From contig JBBSMQ010000004.1 of NCBI GenBank assembly GCA_038233075.1, positions 62,001 through 126,000 of the forward strand: DNA of 64,000 nt, in the 5' to 3' direction. Every line of letters begins with the position of its first letter. Position 1 is the first letter of the stretch. The stretch is from Iamia sp038233075 (GTDB lineage Bacteria > Actinomycetota > Acidimicrobiia > Acidimicrobiales > Iamiaceae). The position numbers were made by a program, and so were the translations under genes. This document shows positions 34,521 through 42,692 of the stretch, piece by piece. Under the pieces are notes generated by a model. That model was not told where the DNA came from, did no database searches, and saw only the letters and a program-made list of their open reading frames with translations.

Positions 34521-35456
34521 GTGAGCTGGAGCCCCCGCGCCATCGGCGACCTGACCGGACGCACCGCGGTGGTCACCGGCGCCACCAGCGGGCTGGGCAC
34601 GGTGACGGCCGCCGAGTTGGCCCGGGCCGGGGCCACCGTGGTGCTCACGGCTCGCGACCTCGACCGCGGCGAGGCCACGAGAGCGCGCATCACCCACCAG
34701 GTCCCGGGCGCTCGTCTCGAGGTGGCGCCCCTCGATCTGGCCTCGCTCGCCTCGGTGGCGGCGTGCGCCGACGCGCTGGCCAATCGCCATGAGCGCCTCG
34801 ACGTGCTGGTGAACAACGCCGGGGTGATGGCCACGCCCCGGCGCCGCACCGCGGACGGCTTCGAGCTGCAGATGGGCACCAACCACCTCGGTCCCTTCGC
34901 CCTCACCGCCCGCCTGCTCCCCCTTCTCGCCGCGGCCCCGGCGGGTCGGGTGGTGACCGTGGCCAGCCTCGCTCACCTGTGGGGCGACACTGACTTCGAC
35001 GTCGACGACCTCGCCCACGAACGACGTCGGTACCTCCGCTGGCTGGCCTACGGCCACAGCAAGCTGGCCAACCTGCTGTTCACCTTCGAGCTGGAGCGTC
35101 GGCTGGTCGCCACCGGATCACCCGTCAAGGCGCTGGCCGCCCATCCCGGCCTGGTCCGCACCGCCCTGGGCAAGGGCGGGGGCGATCCGCTGGCCTGGCT
35201 CCAGACGGTGGGGATGTGGCTGGCGACGCCGATGACCCAGTCCGCCCCTCGTGGAGCTCAGCCCCAGCTGCGGGCCGCCACCGACGCCGACCTGCCCGGC
35301 GGGGCCTACGTGGGTCCCGGCGGCCTGGGCGAGGCCCGGGGCCCGGCCGTGGTGGTGGGCTGCTCCTCCACGGCGCGAGATCCGCACCTGGCCGGCGCCC
35401 TGTGGGCTACCAGCACCGCCCTCACCGGTGCCGGCTGGGGTCCGCTGGCCCGCTGA
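34521..35456 (+). CDS. SDR-family oxidoreductase (retinol-dehydrogenase-like)
   Basis: A 311-aa classical SDR. The cofactor site VVTGATSGLGTVTA is near 20, NNAGVMATP near 95, the catalytic Ser in VASLAHL and YGHSKLANLL near 180. TNHLGPFALTARLLPLL and AAHPGLVRTAL are signature segments of the WWOX/retinol dehydrogenase branch common in actinobacteria. Substrate unknown. The GTG start lies just after the tandem 11-bp repeats, with no strong ribosome-binding site. Confidence 0.88.
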   Translation: MSWSPRAIGDLTGRTAVVTGATSGLGTVTAAELARAGATVVLTARDLDRGEATRARITHQVPGARLEVAPLDLASLASVAACADALANRHERLDVLVNNAGVMATPRRRTADGFELQMGTNHLGPFALTARLLPLLAAAPAGRVVTVASLAHLWGDTDFDVDDLAHERRRYLRWLAYGHSKLANLLFTFELERRLVATGSPVKALAAHPGLVRTALGKGGGDPLAWLQTVGMWLATPMTQSAPRGAQPQLRAATDADLPGGAYVGPGGLGEARGPAVVVGCSSTARDPHLAGALWATSTALTGAGWGPLAR

Positions 35457-35476
35457 CGTGCCCCGCCGGGTCCGCA

Positions 35477-35669
35477 GACCCACCCCCGAACTCGTCGGAG
35501 CCACCCTCGCCAGGGCGACCTCTCAGGGCGACGAACCACCGACCACCACGACCCCAGCCCCAAAGCGGGCAGGCCGACCGTTGTCGAGGCACCAGACCAC
35601 CGCGACCCCACCCCAGAGCTGGTCGAACCCACCGTCGCCAGGACGACCCGACCGCCGACCACCACGACC
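35477..35669. repeat. Two diverged direct-repeat units in a non-coding gap
   Basis: Unit 1 (35477-35553) and unit 2 (35604-35669) share GACC(C)CACCCC-GA-CT-GTCG--CCACC-TCGCCAGG-CGACC and end in the same CCGACCACCACGACC. Unit 1 has an extra 14 bp in the middle. Read in frame, both give a similar Pro/Thr-rich stretch (PTPELV then PPTTTT), so they may be decayed linker-coding DNA. No complete gene lies between the SDR stop and the PqqD-like gene. Confidence 0.5.
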
Positions 35670-35673
35670 GGCG

Positions 35674-35976
35674 TCAGCCCGGCGCCACGGTCTCGACGAG
35701 TCCGGCCTCGAGGAGCATCCGCAGCGAGTCGTCGACCAACGCCTCGGCCTCCGCCCCGGTGAGGCCCCCTTCGGTCCGGGCCCGCTCGATCAGTGCCGAC
35801 CGCGTCACCGGTTCCCCCGCGGCCGCCCACACCCCGGCCGCCGCTCCTTCCAGGCGACGCCCCTCCCCCTCCGGCGGCAGCACCAGCACCCCATCGCTCA
35901 ACCACCGGTGCAGCGACCGGGGCCGCTGCCGCACGCACGGGTCGCCGATCTGGGTGTCGCAGGGCGGATCGGCCAC
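35674..35976 (-). CDS. PqqD-like small protein
   Basis: A 100-aa protein. SLHRWLSDGVLVLPPEGEGR, then a GAAAGVWAAAGEP helix, an Arg/Glu-rich wing and a final DDSLRMLLEAGLVE helix follow the PqqD / RiPP-recognition-element winged-helix pattern. Such proteins bind leader peptides of modified peptides or act with HprK-like kinases. A second PqqD-like domain is found at the N-terminus of the broken kinase gene 2 kb downstream. The GTG start has a TAGGGT box exactly 6 nt upstream. Confidence 0.65.
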   Translation of the reverse strand: MADPPCDTQIGDPCVRQRPRSLHRWLSDGVLVLPPEGEGRRLEGAAAGVWAAAGEPVTRSALIERARTEGGLTGAEAEALVDDSLRMLLEAGLVETVAPG

Positions 35977-35982
35977 GGAAGG

Positions 35983-35988
35983 ACCCTA
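35983..35988 (-). promoter_or_regulatory. -10 box, leaderless promoter of the PqqD-like gene
   Basis: TAGGGT on the minus strand, 6 nt, then GTG. Confidence 0.6.
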
Positions 35989-36025
35989 GCCAGGGCCGGT
36001 TTTCGGGCTGCCGTCGACCCGTCGG

Positions 36026-36031
36026 TAGCGT
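36026..36031 (+). promoter_or_regulatory. -10 box of the second MFE-2-type SDR gene (leadered)
   Basis: TAGCGT about 41 nt before the ATG; an AAGGAG ribosome-binding site lies in the leader. It forms a divergent pair with the PqqD-like promoter. Confidence 0.5.
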
Positions 36032-36072
36032 CTCGTCCGGCAGATCGCCGGCACACGCAAGGAGCACTCCCC

Positions 36073-36972
36073 ATGGCTGACCTCGGGTACGACGGCAAGG
36101 TCGCGATCATCACCGGCGCCGGCGGCGGTCTGGGCCGCTCCCACGCCCTGGAGCTGGCTCATCGGGGCGCGCTCGTGCTGGTCAACGACCTGGGCGGATC
36201 TGTCGACGGCGAGGGCGGATCCCACACCGCCGCCCAGCAGGTCGTCGACGAGATCAAGGCCGCGGGCGGCGAGGCCTTCGCCAGCTACGACTCGGTGGCC
36301 ACGCCCGAGGGGGGCCAGGCCATCGTCGCCACTGCGCTCGACACCTTCGAGCGGGTCGACATCGTCATCAACAACGCGGGCATCCTGCGCGACGGCGCCT
36401 TCAAGAACATGGACGCCGAGAAGCTCGAGCCCGTCCTCGACGTCCACCTCAAGGGTGCCTTCTACGTGACCCAGGCGGCCTGGGCCACCATGCGCGAGCA
36501 GTCCTACGGACGCATCGTCAACACCTCCTCGGCGGCCGGGCTGTTCGGGAACTTCGGCCAGACCAACTACGGGGCGGCCAAGGCCGGCCTGGTCGGGCTC
36601 ACCCGGGTGCTCGCGGTCGAGGGGGCCAAGGACAACATCAAGGCCAACGCCATCGCCCCCGTGGCCAAGACCCGCATGACCGAGGAGCTGCTCGGTGCCA
36701 TGGCCGACAAGCTCGCTCCCGAGCTCATCACCCCCGTGGTGGCCTGGCTGGCCCACGAGGACGTGCCTGTCTCCGGCGAGGTCTACAGCTGTGGCGGCGG
36801 CCACGTCGCTCGGGTCTTCACCGGTGTGACGCAGGGGTGGACCGACACCGAGTCCCTCACCGTCGAGGACATCCGCGACCACTTCGATGAGATCCGCGAT
36901 GAGGACGGCTACACCGTGCCGGCCAACCTGACCGAGGAGCTCATGACCACCCTGGAGGCCCTCGGCGGCTGA
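36073..36972 (+). CDS. Short-chain dehydrogenase, MFE-2 (17-beta-HSD4) type
   Basis: A 299-aa NAD(P)-dependent 3-hydroxyacyl-CoA-type SDR, a paralogue of the gene at 11478. ITGAGGGLGRSHALELA binds the cofactor, VNDLGGSVDGEGG is the MFE-2 insertion, NNAGILRDGAF and YGAAKAGLVGL hold the active site. The last 50 residues form a helical cap. Its role is beta-oxidation of a fatty-acyl or sterol-derived acyl-CoA. It has a clear AAGGAG site 8 nt before the ATG. Confidence 0.92.
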   Translation: MADLGYDGKVAIITGAGGGLGRSHALELAHRGALVLVNDLGGSVDGEGGSHTAAQQVVDEIKAAGGEAFASYDSVATPEGGQAIVATALDTFERVDIVINNAGILRDGAFKNMDAEKLEPVLDVHLKGAFYVTQAAWATMREQSYGRIVNTSSAAGLFGNFGQTNYGAAKAGLVGLTRVLAVEGAKDNIKANAIAPVAKTRMTEELLGAMADKLAPELITPVVAWLAHEDVPVSGEVYSCGGGHVARVFTGVTQGWTDTESLTVEDIRDHFDEIRDEDGYTVPANLTEELMTTLEALGG

Positions 36973-37000
36973 TCCGCCTCGTGCCCGCGCTCGCAACGGG

Positions 37001-37764
37001 TCAGGTGCAGTTGCGGAACGTGATGTTGCCGATGGCGATGTGCTGGTTGGTGCCGCCGGTGTTGACCTTGTTCTCGTAGAGGATGGTGAACGACGAGATC
37101 GGACCGGTGTAGGTGACGGTCACATTGCCCCCCGTGCTGGTGTCAGCGAAGTCGGTGTTCGGTTGGCTGCTGCGGAACGGACCCTTGGTGTTGCTGTCCT
37201 CGTTCTCGTCCTTGCCGATCCCGATGATGAAGCTGCCGGCGGGGACGGTGAAGCTGGTGGGCTGGGGGCTCAGGGACACCCGGTCGCCCCACCCCGGGTT
37301 CGTCACGTTGTCGATGTCGAAGAAGGTGAACGACACGCTGGTCACCGCTTGGCTGAAGCTGACGGTGATGCTCTGACCGACATCTTTCGGTAGCGAGGGG
37401 ACCTGCTGGAACTGAGTGCCTTTCCCGGGTTGGCGCCGTTGGGCCCGGCCCGGATGGTGCGGTTCGCGCTGAGGAGGGTCGCCTGCTTCTGCGGCGTGGT
37501 GGCGACGGAGATGGTGGTGCCGGCGACGGTTGTGCTGGTGAAGGTCGAGCCGGTGGTGAAGTTGCTCCAGTTGAGGGTCCGGGGCGCGCAGGTGGCCGCC
37601 GCCGCCGCGTGTCGGGCGGTGGTGATCAACGGCGCCGTCCACACGATGGCGCCACCGACGGCCAGCTTCTTCAGCAGGTCGCGTCGGCCGGTGAGGTGCG
37701 CACCATCTCCGGGGGGAGACACCGACTCCTGCGGGAGCTCCATGAGCGGCTGGTTCCTCGACAT
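37001..37764 (-). pseudogene. Tat-exported surface protein, split by a one-base loss in a G run
   Basis: The first frame has a twin-arginine signal, GRRDLLKKLAVGGAIVWTAP then an Ala-rich cleavage region, and begins a beta-rich domain (TLNWSNFTTGSTF). The second frame continues it as GTQFQQVPSLPKDVGQSITV, with FTFFDIDN and a C-terminal Cys (RNCT). Adding one G to the run opposite 37424-37426 restores a single protein of about 250 aa. The mature part resembles secreted beta-sandwich proteins with an acidic metal-binding loop; no enzyme motif is seen. The start may be ATG 37764 or ATG 37743; the latter has GAGGA. Confidence 0.7.
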
Positions 37765-37935
37765 CTGTGGACGGGCACCCTGATCGGCGCACCTGTGTCT
37801 GTCGTCGGCCGCCACGGGTCAGAGTTGAAACCTCACGCCGCCCGGGGAGCTGCTGTGTCGATGACGTCCGTCACAGGGCCAGGGCGCGCACCACGCTGTT
37901 CGACGTCACAACATGCTGGTCAGCCGGTCAGCCGG

Positions 37936-39085
37936 TCAGGGAGGTCGACCGACCGCGCCGGGCGTCGGCGAGATGCCCCCCGAGCCCTGGGACAGCTCCT
38001 CGACGGCAGCCACTGCCGGAGCGCCGCCGCCGTGCACCAGGCGGTGGCAGGGCACTCGGGCGGCCAACCCCACCACGGCGTCCAGTCCAGCCTGGCCGAC
38101 CCAGAGCAGGTTGAGGGCGTTCTCGGCCACCGCGGTCACCGCCGAGGCCGCGTCCAGACGCTCCGACACCGGCTCGGTCCTCGTCTCGAACCGGGGGGCA
38201 CCACCAGATCGACCGGACCCACCTCGCCCGGGAGCCCCACGGCACCCGCCCGCACCTCCGACGGCGGCACCGACTCCCACTCCACGGGGTCCAGACCGAT
38301 CGCGGCCCGGCCGGCAGCGTCGAGCGACAGCGGCTTGGGGTAGGCCACCGCGACCAGCGACCCGGCGCGCACCCCGATGGCCTCATCGCCCAGGTAGTCC
38401 CACCCGGCACGCACCAGGAGGGCGGCCAGGGTCGACTTCCCGCAAACCGGACTCGGCGGGCAGGACAACCACCTGACCGCCGGGCGAGCGGACGCCGCTG
38501 GCGTGCAGCGCCAGCACCGTCGATGTGGTCACCGCGACCCGGTTGATCTCCCCGGCCAGGGCACCACCGCGGCGGCCCGACCGTGGACGGCCCACGCCGG
38601 GTCGAAGCCCTCGATGCGGATGGCTCCCTCCGGCGCCGTGGTCAGGGCGCACTCTGGTGGCCGAGCCGCCGGTCGTGGTCCCGAACGCGACCTCGACCGC
38701 CACCACCACGTCGGGATCGTCGGATCGGACCACGATGCGGTCGTCGAGGGTGGCGACGGGCCGCGACGCGTGGCGACCGGTCACCTCGGTCCACTCCGGC
38801 GAGGTCGGACGCTCGACCGGCTCGGTCCGACCGACCAGCCCGCGGGCCGCCAGCTCGTCGACGAAGGAGGCCACGTCGGCGTCGACCACGGTTGTCTCGG
38901 TGCCGGAGGATCGCGCCACCGCCGTCGCGAAGTGATCGGCGTCCCGGCCCCCGACGCACGCCTCCCACGTGGCCGAGGCCGAGGCGCTCAGCACGTGCAC
39001 CATCCGCGCGAGGGTCGTAGACGACCAGGCGGTCGTCGAGGGCGCTGCTCAGCACCCCCGACGACGGGCGGGGCAGTCTCGGCAC
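37936..39085 (-). pseudogene. PqqD-HprK-like kinase gene with several frameshifts
   Basis: Successive frames encode one recognisable protein. A PqqD-like N-terminus (DDRLVVYDPRADG then VHVLSASASATWEAC) is followed by a middle beta domain, LALHASGV, and a P-loop that reads ESGCGKSTLAALL once one base of the AAA at 38444-38446 is removed. WDYLGDEAIG, AYPKPLSLD and a helical C-terminus complete it. HPr-kinase-like proteins of this type phosphorylate peptides or proteins in modified-peptide and exopolysaccharide clusters. At least four frame changes are needed, so the gene is dead or badly sequenced. A TAGCAT box sits 6 nt before the GTG. Confidence 0.65.
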
Positions 39086-39091
39086 CCGCCG

Positions 39092-39097
39092 ATGCTA
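39092..39097 (-). promoter_or_regulatory. -10 box, leaderless promoter of the HprK-like gene
   Basis: TAGCAT on the minus strand, 6 nt, then GTG 39085. Confidence 0.5.
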
Positions 39098-39438
39098 GGC
39101 ACCGGGCCTCGCCCGATCGCCCCCGTCCTCCTCACCCCGTCGCGCGGGTCGGCGGACCGGAGCCCCGGCGACGGGCTGGCCGACGCCCGTGCGGGCCGGC
39201 CGCCGGGGCCTCGGGCGCGGGGCTCGGTCGATCGACGACCGGCTGCGAAGGCGGTGACGCGCTCGGCCCGTCCCGACGTCGGTCGCGAGGCTCCAGTGCG
39301 GGCGGACAGCACCACAGGCATCTCTCGACCCGATCCCCACCGCGACCCCCGCCCACCGAGCCTCCGGCACGCGCCCTCGAGACACCGTCGGCCCCCGGGT
39401 CGGGCCGGCACCCGACCGTCGGCTGCCATGCTCTGTCC
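39098..39438. other. 341-bp divergent gap without a visible gene
   Basis: Apart from the HprK-like promoter at its left edge and a CATGCT hexamer (39427-39432) 6 nt before the acetyltransferase ATG at its right edge, I see only GC-rich sequence with Arg/Pro-rich chance frames. No repeat unit or RNA fold stands out. Confidence 0.4.
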
Positions 39439-40004
39439 ATGCTCTGGATCGTGGGAGCCGGCGGCGTGGGCCGAGAGGTGGCCGATGCCTGCGCCGCGGC
39501 CGGCATCGAGGTTGCGGGCTTCGTCGACGACCGTGCCGATGGCCGCTGGCCGGGCTGACGGTGGTGCGCACCCCACCCGAGGACGCCGAGCTGGCGGTGG
39601 CCATCGGCGACCCCGCAACGCGGCGAACCGTCGTCGAGCGGATGCTCATCGGCCCGACTGCGGCCGGCGCCGTCGTCCACCCGCGCGCCGTGCTCGGGGC
39701 GCGTGCGGAGGTCGGGGCGGGGGCCATCGTGCTGGCCGGGGCGGTGGTGTCCGTCGATGCCGTGGTCGGTCCTCATGCCCAGGTCCACTACGGCGCCACC
39801 GTCGGCCATGACACCCGACTCGGCCGGTGCGCCACCGTGTTCCCGGGGGCCCACGTGGCGGGGGCGGTGTCGCTGGGCGATGGCGCCCTCGTCGGGAGCG
39901 GGGCCGTGGTCCTCCAGGGTCTGACCGTCGGCGCCGGCGCCGTGGTCACCCACGACGTCGCACCGGGGACAACGGTCGTCGGGGTTCCCGCTCGGCCCCA
40001 CTGA
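39439..40004 (+). pseudogene. NeuD/PglD-like sugar O- or N-acetyltransferase, split by a one-base loss
   Basis: The first frame encodes MLWIVGAGGVGREVADACAA and GFVDDRADGRW, the Rossmann-like PglD N-domain. The second frame, from about 39556, continues LTVVRTPPEDAELAVAIGDP and then some eight hexapeptide (left-handed beta-helix) turns such as GAIVLAGAVVSVDAVVGPHA, with an active-site-type HYGATVGHDTRLG. It ends GTTVVGVPARP. Restoring one G in the GGG at 39552-39554 yields a normal protein of about 188 aa. It would acetylate a nucleotide sugar or sialic-acid-like residue. Confidence 0.75.
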
Positions 40005-40068
40005 GCGACCCGGGACAGCGCTTTGGGGTTGACGCGGACGAAGCGAGCCGTGGCGTCCACCGCTACCT

Positions 40069-40116
40069 GTTCTGAGCTACCACTGCCTCAGCGACGGCGC
40101 GCTGATGGCTCAGAAC
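40069..40116. terminator. Inverted repeat between convergent genes
   Basis: GTTCTGAGC (40069-40077) and GCTCAGAAC (40108-40116) are perfect 9-bp complements around a 30-nt loop. It lies between the NeuD-like (+) and DoxX-like (-) stops, so it could serve both. Confidence 0.6.
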
Positions 40117-40123
40117 GGGGTGA

Positions 40124-40570
40124 TCAGCGCCGGGCCCGCTGGGCCACCTTGAGGGCGGCCCAGATCATGGGCACCTGGAACGGCAGGCGCACCCACGCGC
40201 CCCAGCCCATGGCGTCGTGCGGCGGCCAGCCGGCGTCGAGAGCCATCTGCCAGTTGGCCGGGTAGACGGCCACGATCACCGCGGCCGCCAGCAGGCCGCC
40301 GGTCCTCCGGGTGCGGGGCACGGCCACCAACACCCCGCTGGTGATCTCGACGACGCCGCTCAGGTGGACCAGGAGCCGGGCGTGGCCCAGCACCCGAGGC
40401 ACGATGCGCTCGAAGTACTCAGGGGCCAAGAAGTGCACGATCCCGATGGACACCAGGCCGATGGCCATGCCCCGGGCCAGGCGGTCGGGCCGGGCCGTCG
40501 GGGTCACGCCGTCGACCCCGGAGCCCACCTCGTCGCCGGGCGCGGTGGTCTCGGGCAGGAACGCGGACAT
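40124..40570 (-). CDS. DoxX-like membrane protein
   Basis: A 148-aa protein with a hydrophilic 30-residue N-terminus and four predicted helices: GMAIGLVSIGIVHFLAPEYF, HLSGVVEITSGVLVAVP, TGGLLAAAVIVAVYPANWQ and LPFQVPMIWAALKVA. This is the DoxX/DoxD-like arrangement; function is unknown for most members. The ATG is chosen because TACGCT ends 6 nt upstream. Confidence 0.85.
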   Translation of the reverse strand: MSAFLPETTAPGDEVGSGVDGVTPTARPDRLARGMAIGLVSIGIVHFLAPEYFERIVPRVLGHARLLVHLSGVVEITSGVLVAVPRTRRTGGLLAAAVIVAVYPANWQMALDAGWPPHDAMGWGAWVRLPFQVPMIWAALKVAQRARR

Positions 40571-40576
40571 GGCAGC

Positions 40577-40582
40577 AGCGTA
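40577..40582 (-). promoter_or_regulatory. -10 box, leaderless promoter of the DoxX-like gene
   Basis: TACGCT on the minus strand, 6 nt, then ATG. Confidence 0.55.
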
Positions 40583-40698
40583 GGCGCAGCGCCGCCCCCG
40601 ACCCTTGGACAGGTGATGCCACAGTTGACCTCCAGGCGTCCCGAGTGGGCAAGGGACTCCTCCCCTCCGCGAGCGTGCCCGGCCCGGCCTGCGGTGAG

Positions 40699-40741
40699 CT
40701 TTGGACGGACCTGGCCGCATGTGGCGCCATCGCGTCCAAAG
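40699..40741. repeat. Dispersed intergenic repeat, copy C
   Basis: CTTTGGACG (40699-40707) pairs with CGTCCAAAG (40733-40741). The loop GGACCTGGCCGCATGTGGCG is nearly identical to that of copy B at 24229. Unlike B and D it lies in a divergent gap, between DoxX-like and gamma-glutamyltransferase genes, so it is not simply a shared terminator. Confidence 0.7.
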
Positions 40742-40813
40742 AACGGTCAAGCCTGCCCGACCGGCCCGGCCAGCTCGCCGGGCCCCTGTGCGGCGGGTGC
40801 TAGGAAACCCCGG

Positions 40814-42307
40814 GTGGGTGTGACCGTCACGCCGGGTGCGTCAGGCGCCCTGGTCGCGGCCGGTCACCCTGCCGTGGCCGGTGCCGCCGGCGAGGTCCTG
40901 GTGGCCGGGGGCAACGCCTTCGACGCGGTGGTCGCCGCCGGCTTCGCCGCCGCGGTGGCCGAGCCCTGCCTGACCAGCCTGGCCGGCGGAGGCTTCTGCC
41001 TGGCCCGCACCGCCGCCGGCGAGGAGATCCTGGTCGACTTCTTCGTCGACACCCCCGGACGCGGGCGGGTCGCCCTGGCCGCCCCCACCTTCGACGAGGT
41101 CGTCGTGGCCTTCGAGGCCGCCACCCAGTCCTTCCACTGCGGCCCGGGGTCCATCGCCGTCCCCGGGTGCCTCCCCGGCTACCTCCACCTCCATCGTCGT
41201 CTCGGTCGTCTCGACCTGGCGACCGTCGTGGCCCCGGCGGCCGGCCTGGCGGCCCGGGGCGTGGAGCTGCTGCCCCGCCAGGCCGGCATCGTCGGCCTGC
41301 TCGAACCGATCCTCCTGCGCACCGCGGCCGGGCGTGCCGTCTTCGCGCCGACGGGCCGCCGCCTGACCGCCGGCGACATCATCCGCAACCCGGACCTGGC
41401 CGCCCTCCTCACCGCCCTGGGCGAGGGGGAAGATCTGGCCTTCGCCCACGGACCCCTCGCCGACGCCCTGCTCGCGATGACCGCCGACGGCGGTTTGCTC
41501 ACGCCGGCGGACCTGGCCGCCTACCGGGTGGTGGAGCGGACTCCGCTGGAGACGCAGTGGCGGGGACGACGCGTGCTCACCAATCCTCCTCCGTCGTTCG
41601 GCGGGACCCTGATCGCCGCCGCGCTCGATCGGCTCGACGGCGACGCGGTCTTGGCGCCGGGCGACCCCGGCGTTCCCGCCGCCCTGGTGGCGGCGGCCGC
41701 CGCCGTCGACGCTGACCGACGGGTCCTGCTGGGCCGCCACGACCCGACCCTCCCCCCTCCTCCGCACTCAACGCGCGGCACCACCCACATCAGCGTGTGG
41801 GACGGGGAGGGCGGCGCCGCCTCGATGACCACGTCGAACGGCGAGTGCTCGGGTGACGTCATCACGGGGACCGGCATCTTCACCAACAACATCCTGGGTG
41901 AGGACGACCTGCACCCCGACGGCTTCCACGTGTCGCCCCCGGGGGTCCGGGTCGCATCCATGATGGCGCCCACCGTCGTCGTCGGCGTCGACGGGGCCAC
42001 CGAGGTCGTCCTGGGCAGCGGCGGCAGCAAGCGCATCCGGGCCGCCATCACCCAGGTGCTGGTCAACGTGGTGGTCCACGGCCTCTCCCCGGCAGAGGCC
42101 GTGGAGGCCCCCCGGGTGCACTGGGACGTCGACCACACCGAGGCCGAGCCGGGCCTCGGGGCCGAGGCGACGGCGGCCCTGGCCCGCCTCGGGCCGGTGA
42201 ACACCTGGCCCGACCGCAGCGTCTTCTTCGGCGGCGCCCACCTCGTCCTCCCCGGCGTCGGTGCCGCCGGCGATCCCCGCCGTGACGGCACCGCCCTCGC
42301 CCCCTGA
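40814..42307 (+). CDS. Gamma-glutamyltransferase family protein
   Basis: A 497-aa Ntn-type hydrolase. The N-terminal AAAGHPAVAGAAGEVLVAGGNAFDAVVA-type region (shown in part: GEVLVAGGNAFDAVVAAGFA), GPGSIAVPGCLPGYLHLH, and the self-cleaving and catalytic Thr in RGTTHISVWD (near 322) are present. LGSGGSKRIRAAITQVL (near 405) is the conserved late motif. It would cleave gamma-glutamyl bonds, for example of glutathione-like compounds. No signal peptide is visible, so it may be cytoplasmic. A TAGGAA hexamer lies 7 nt before GTG 40814; GTG 40820 is an alternative. Confidence 0.88.
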   Translation: MGVTVTPGASGALVAAGHPAVAGAAGEVLVAGGNAFDAVVAAGFAAAVAEPCLTSLAGGGFCLARTAAGEEILVDFFVDTPGRGRVALAAPTFDEVVVAFEAATQSFHCGPGSIAVPGCLPGYLHLHRRLGRLDLATVVAPAAGLAARGVELLPRQAGIVGLLEPILLRTAAGRAVFAPTGRRLTAGDIIRNPDLAALLTALGEGEDLAFAHGPLADALLAMTADGGLLTPADLAAYRVVERTPLETQWRGRRVLTNPPPSFGGTLIAAALDRLDGDAVLAPGDPGVPAALVAAAAAVDADRRVLLGRHDPTLPPPPHSTRGTTHISVWDGEGGAASMTTSNGECSGDVITGTGIFTNNILGEDDLHPDGFHVSPPGVRVASMMAPTVVVGVDGATEVVLGSGGSKRIRAAITQVLVNVVVHGLSPAEAVEAPRVHWDVDHTEAEPGLGAEATAALARLGPVNTWPDRSVFFGGAHLVLPGVGAAGDPRRDGTALAP

Positions 42308-42314
42308 CCGGGCG

Positions 42315-42330
42315 TGCGACGTGCGTCGCA
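42315..42330. promoter_or_regulatory. Operator of the toxin-antitoxin module
   Basis: TGCGACG-TG-CGTCGCA is a perfect 7+2+7 inverted repeat, 7 bp upstream of the antitoxin -10 box. This position fits autorepression by an antitoxin dimer. Confidence 0.65.
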
Positions 42331-42337
42331 CAATGAC

Positions 42338-42343
42338 TACAGT
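42338..42343 (+). promoter_or_regulatory. -10 box, leaderless promoter of vapBC
   Basis: TACAGT, 6 nt, then the GTG of the antitoxin at 42350. Confidence 0.6.
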
Positions 42344-42349
42344 GACCCC

Positions 42350-42607
42350 GTGACGGACATCGCCTCCCGCGACCTGCGCAACCGGACGGCCGAGGTCCTT
42401 CGCCGGGTCGAGACGGGCGAGGAGATCACCATCACCGTCAACGGACGTCCTGTGGCCGAGCTGCACCCTGTCCACCGACGGCTTCGGTGGATGTCTCGCG
42501 ACGAGTTCGTCCGGCGGGTGCTCCCCCGCCAGGCTGACCCCGGGCTCACCTCCGAGCTCAGCGACCTCGTCGGGGACGAGACGACCGACGACCTCCCGTC
42601 GTCGTAG
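42350..42607 (+). CDS. vapB: Phd/YefM-type antitoxin (VapB)
   Basis: An 85-aa antitoxin. VTDIASRDLRNRTAEVLRRV, then ITITVNGRPVAELHPV, is the Phd/YefM DNA-binding dimer domain. The C-terminal third (SRDEFVRRVLPRQADPGLTS onward) is the flexible toxin-binding tail. The GTG start is fixed by the TACAGT box 6 nt upstream; a frame 36 bp longer would overlap the operator. It neutralises the PIN toxin downstream and represses its own promoter through the adjacent 16-bp inverted repeat. Confidence 0.88.
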   Translation: MTDIASRDLRNRTAEVLRRVETGEEITITVNGRPVAELHPVHRRLRWMSRDEFVRRVLPRQADPGLTSELSDLVGDETTDDLPSS

Positions 42608-42692
42608 TGCTCGAGCGGCAACGTCCGGGTCCTCCCGGCCCCCTGGACGACCGGTTCCAGCGGCACACGCAGGTCGCGACCCTCTTCGGCCC

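Noticed and set aside
39132..40001. Minus-strand frame of 289 codons over the acetyltransferase
   Set aside because: It is the shadow of the hexapeptide-repeat protein; its own composition (Asp/Gly/His-rich) has no protein pattern.
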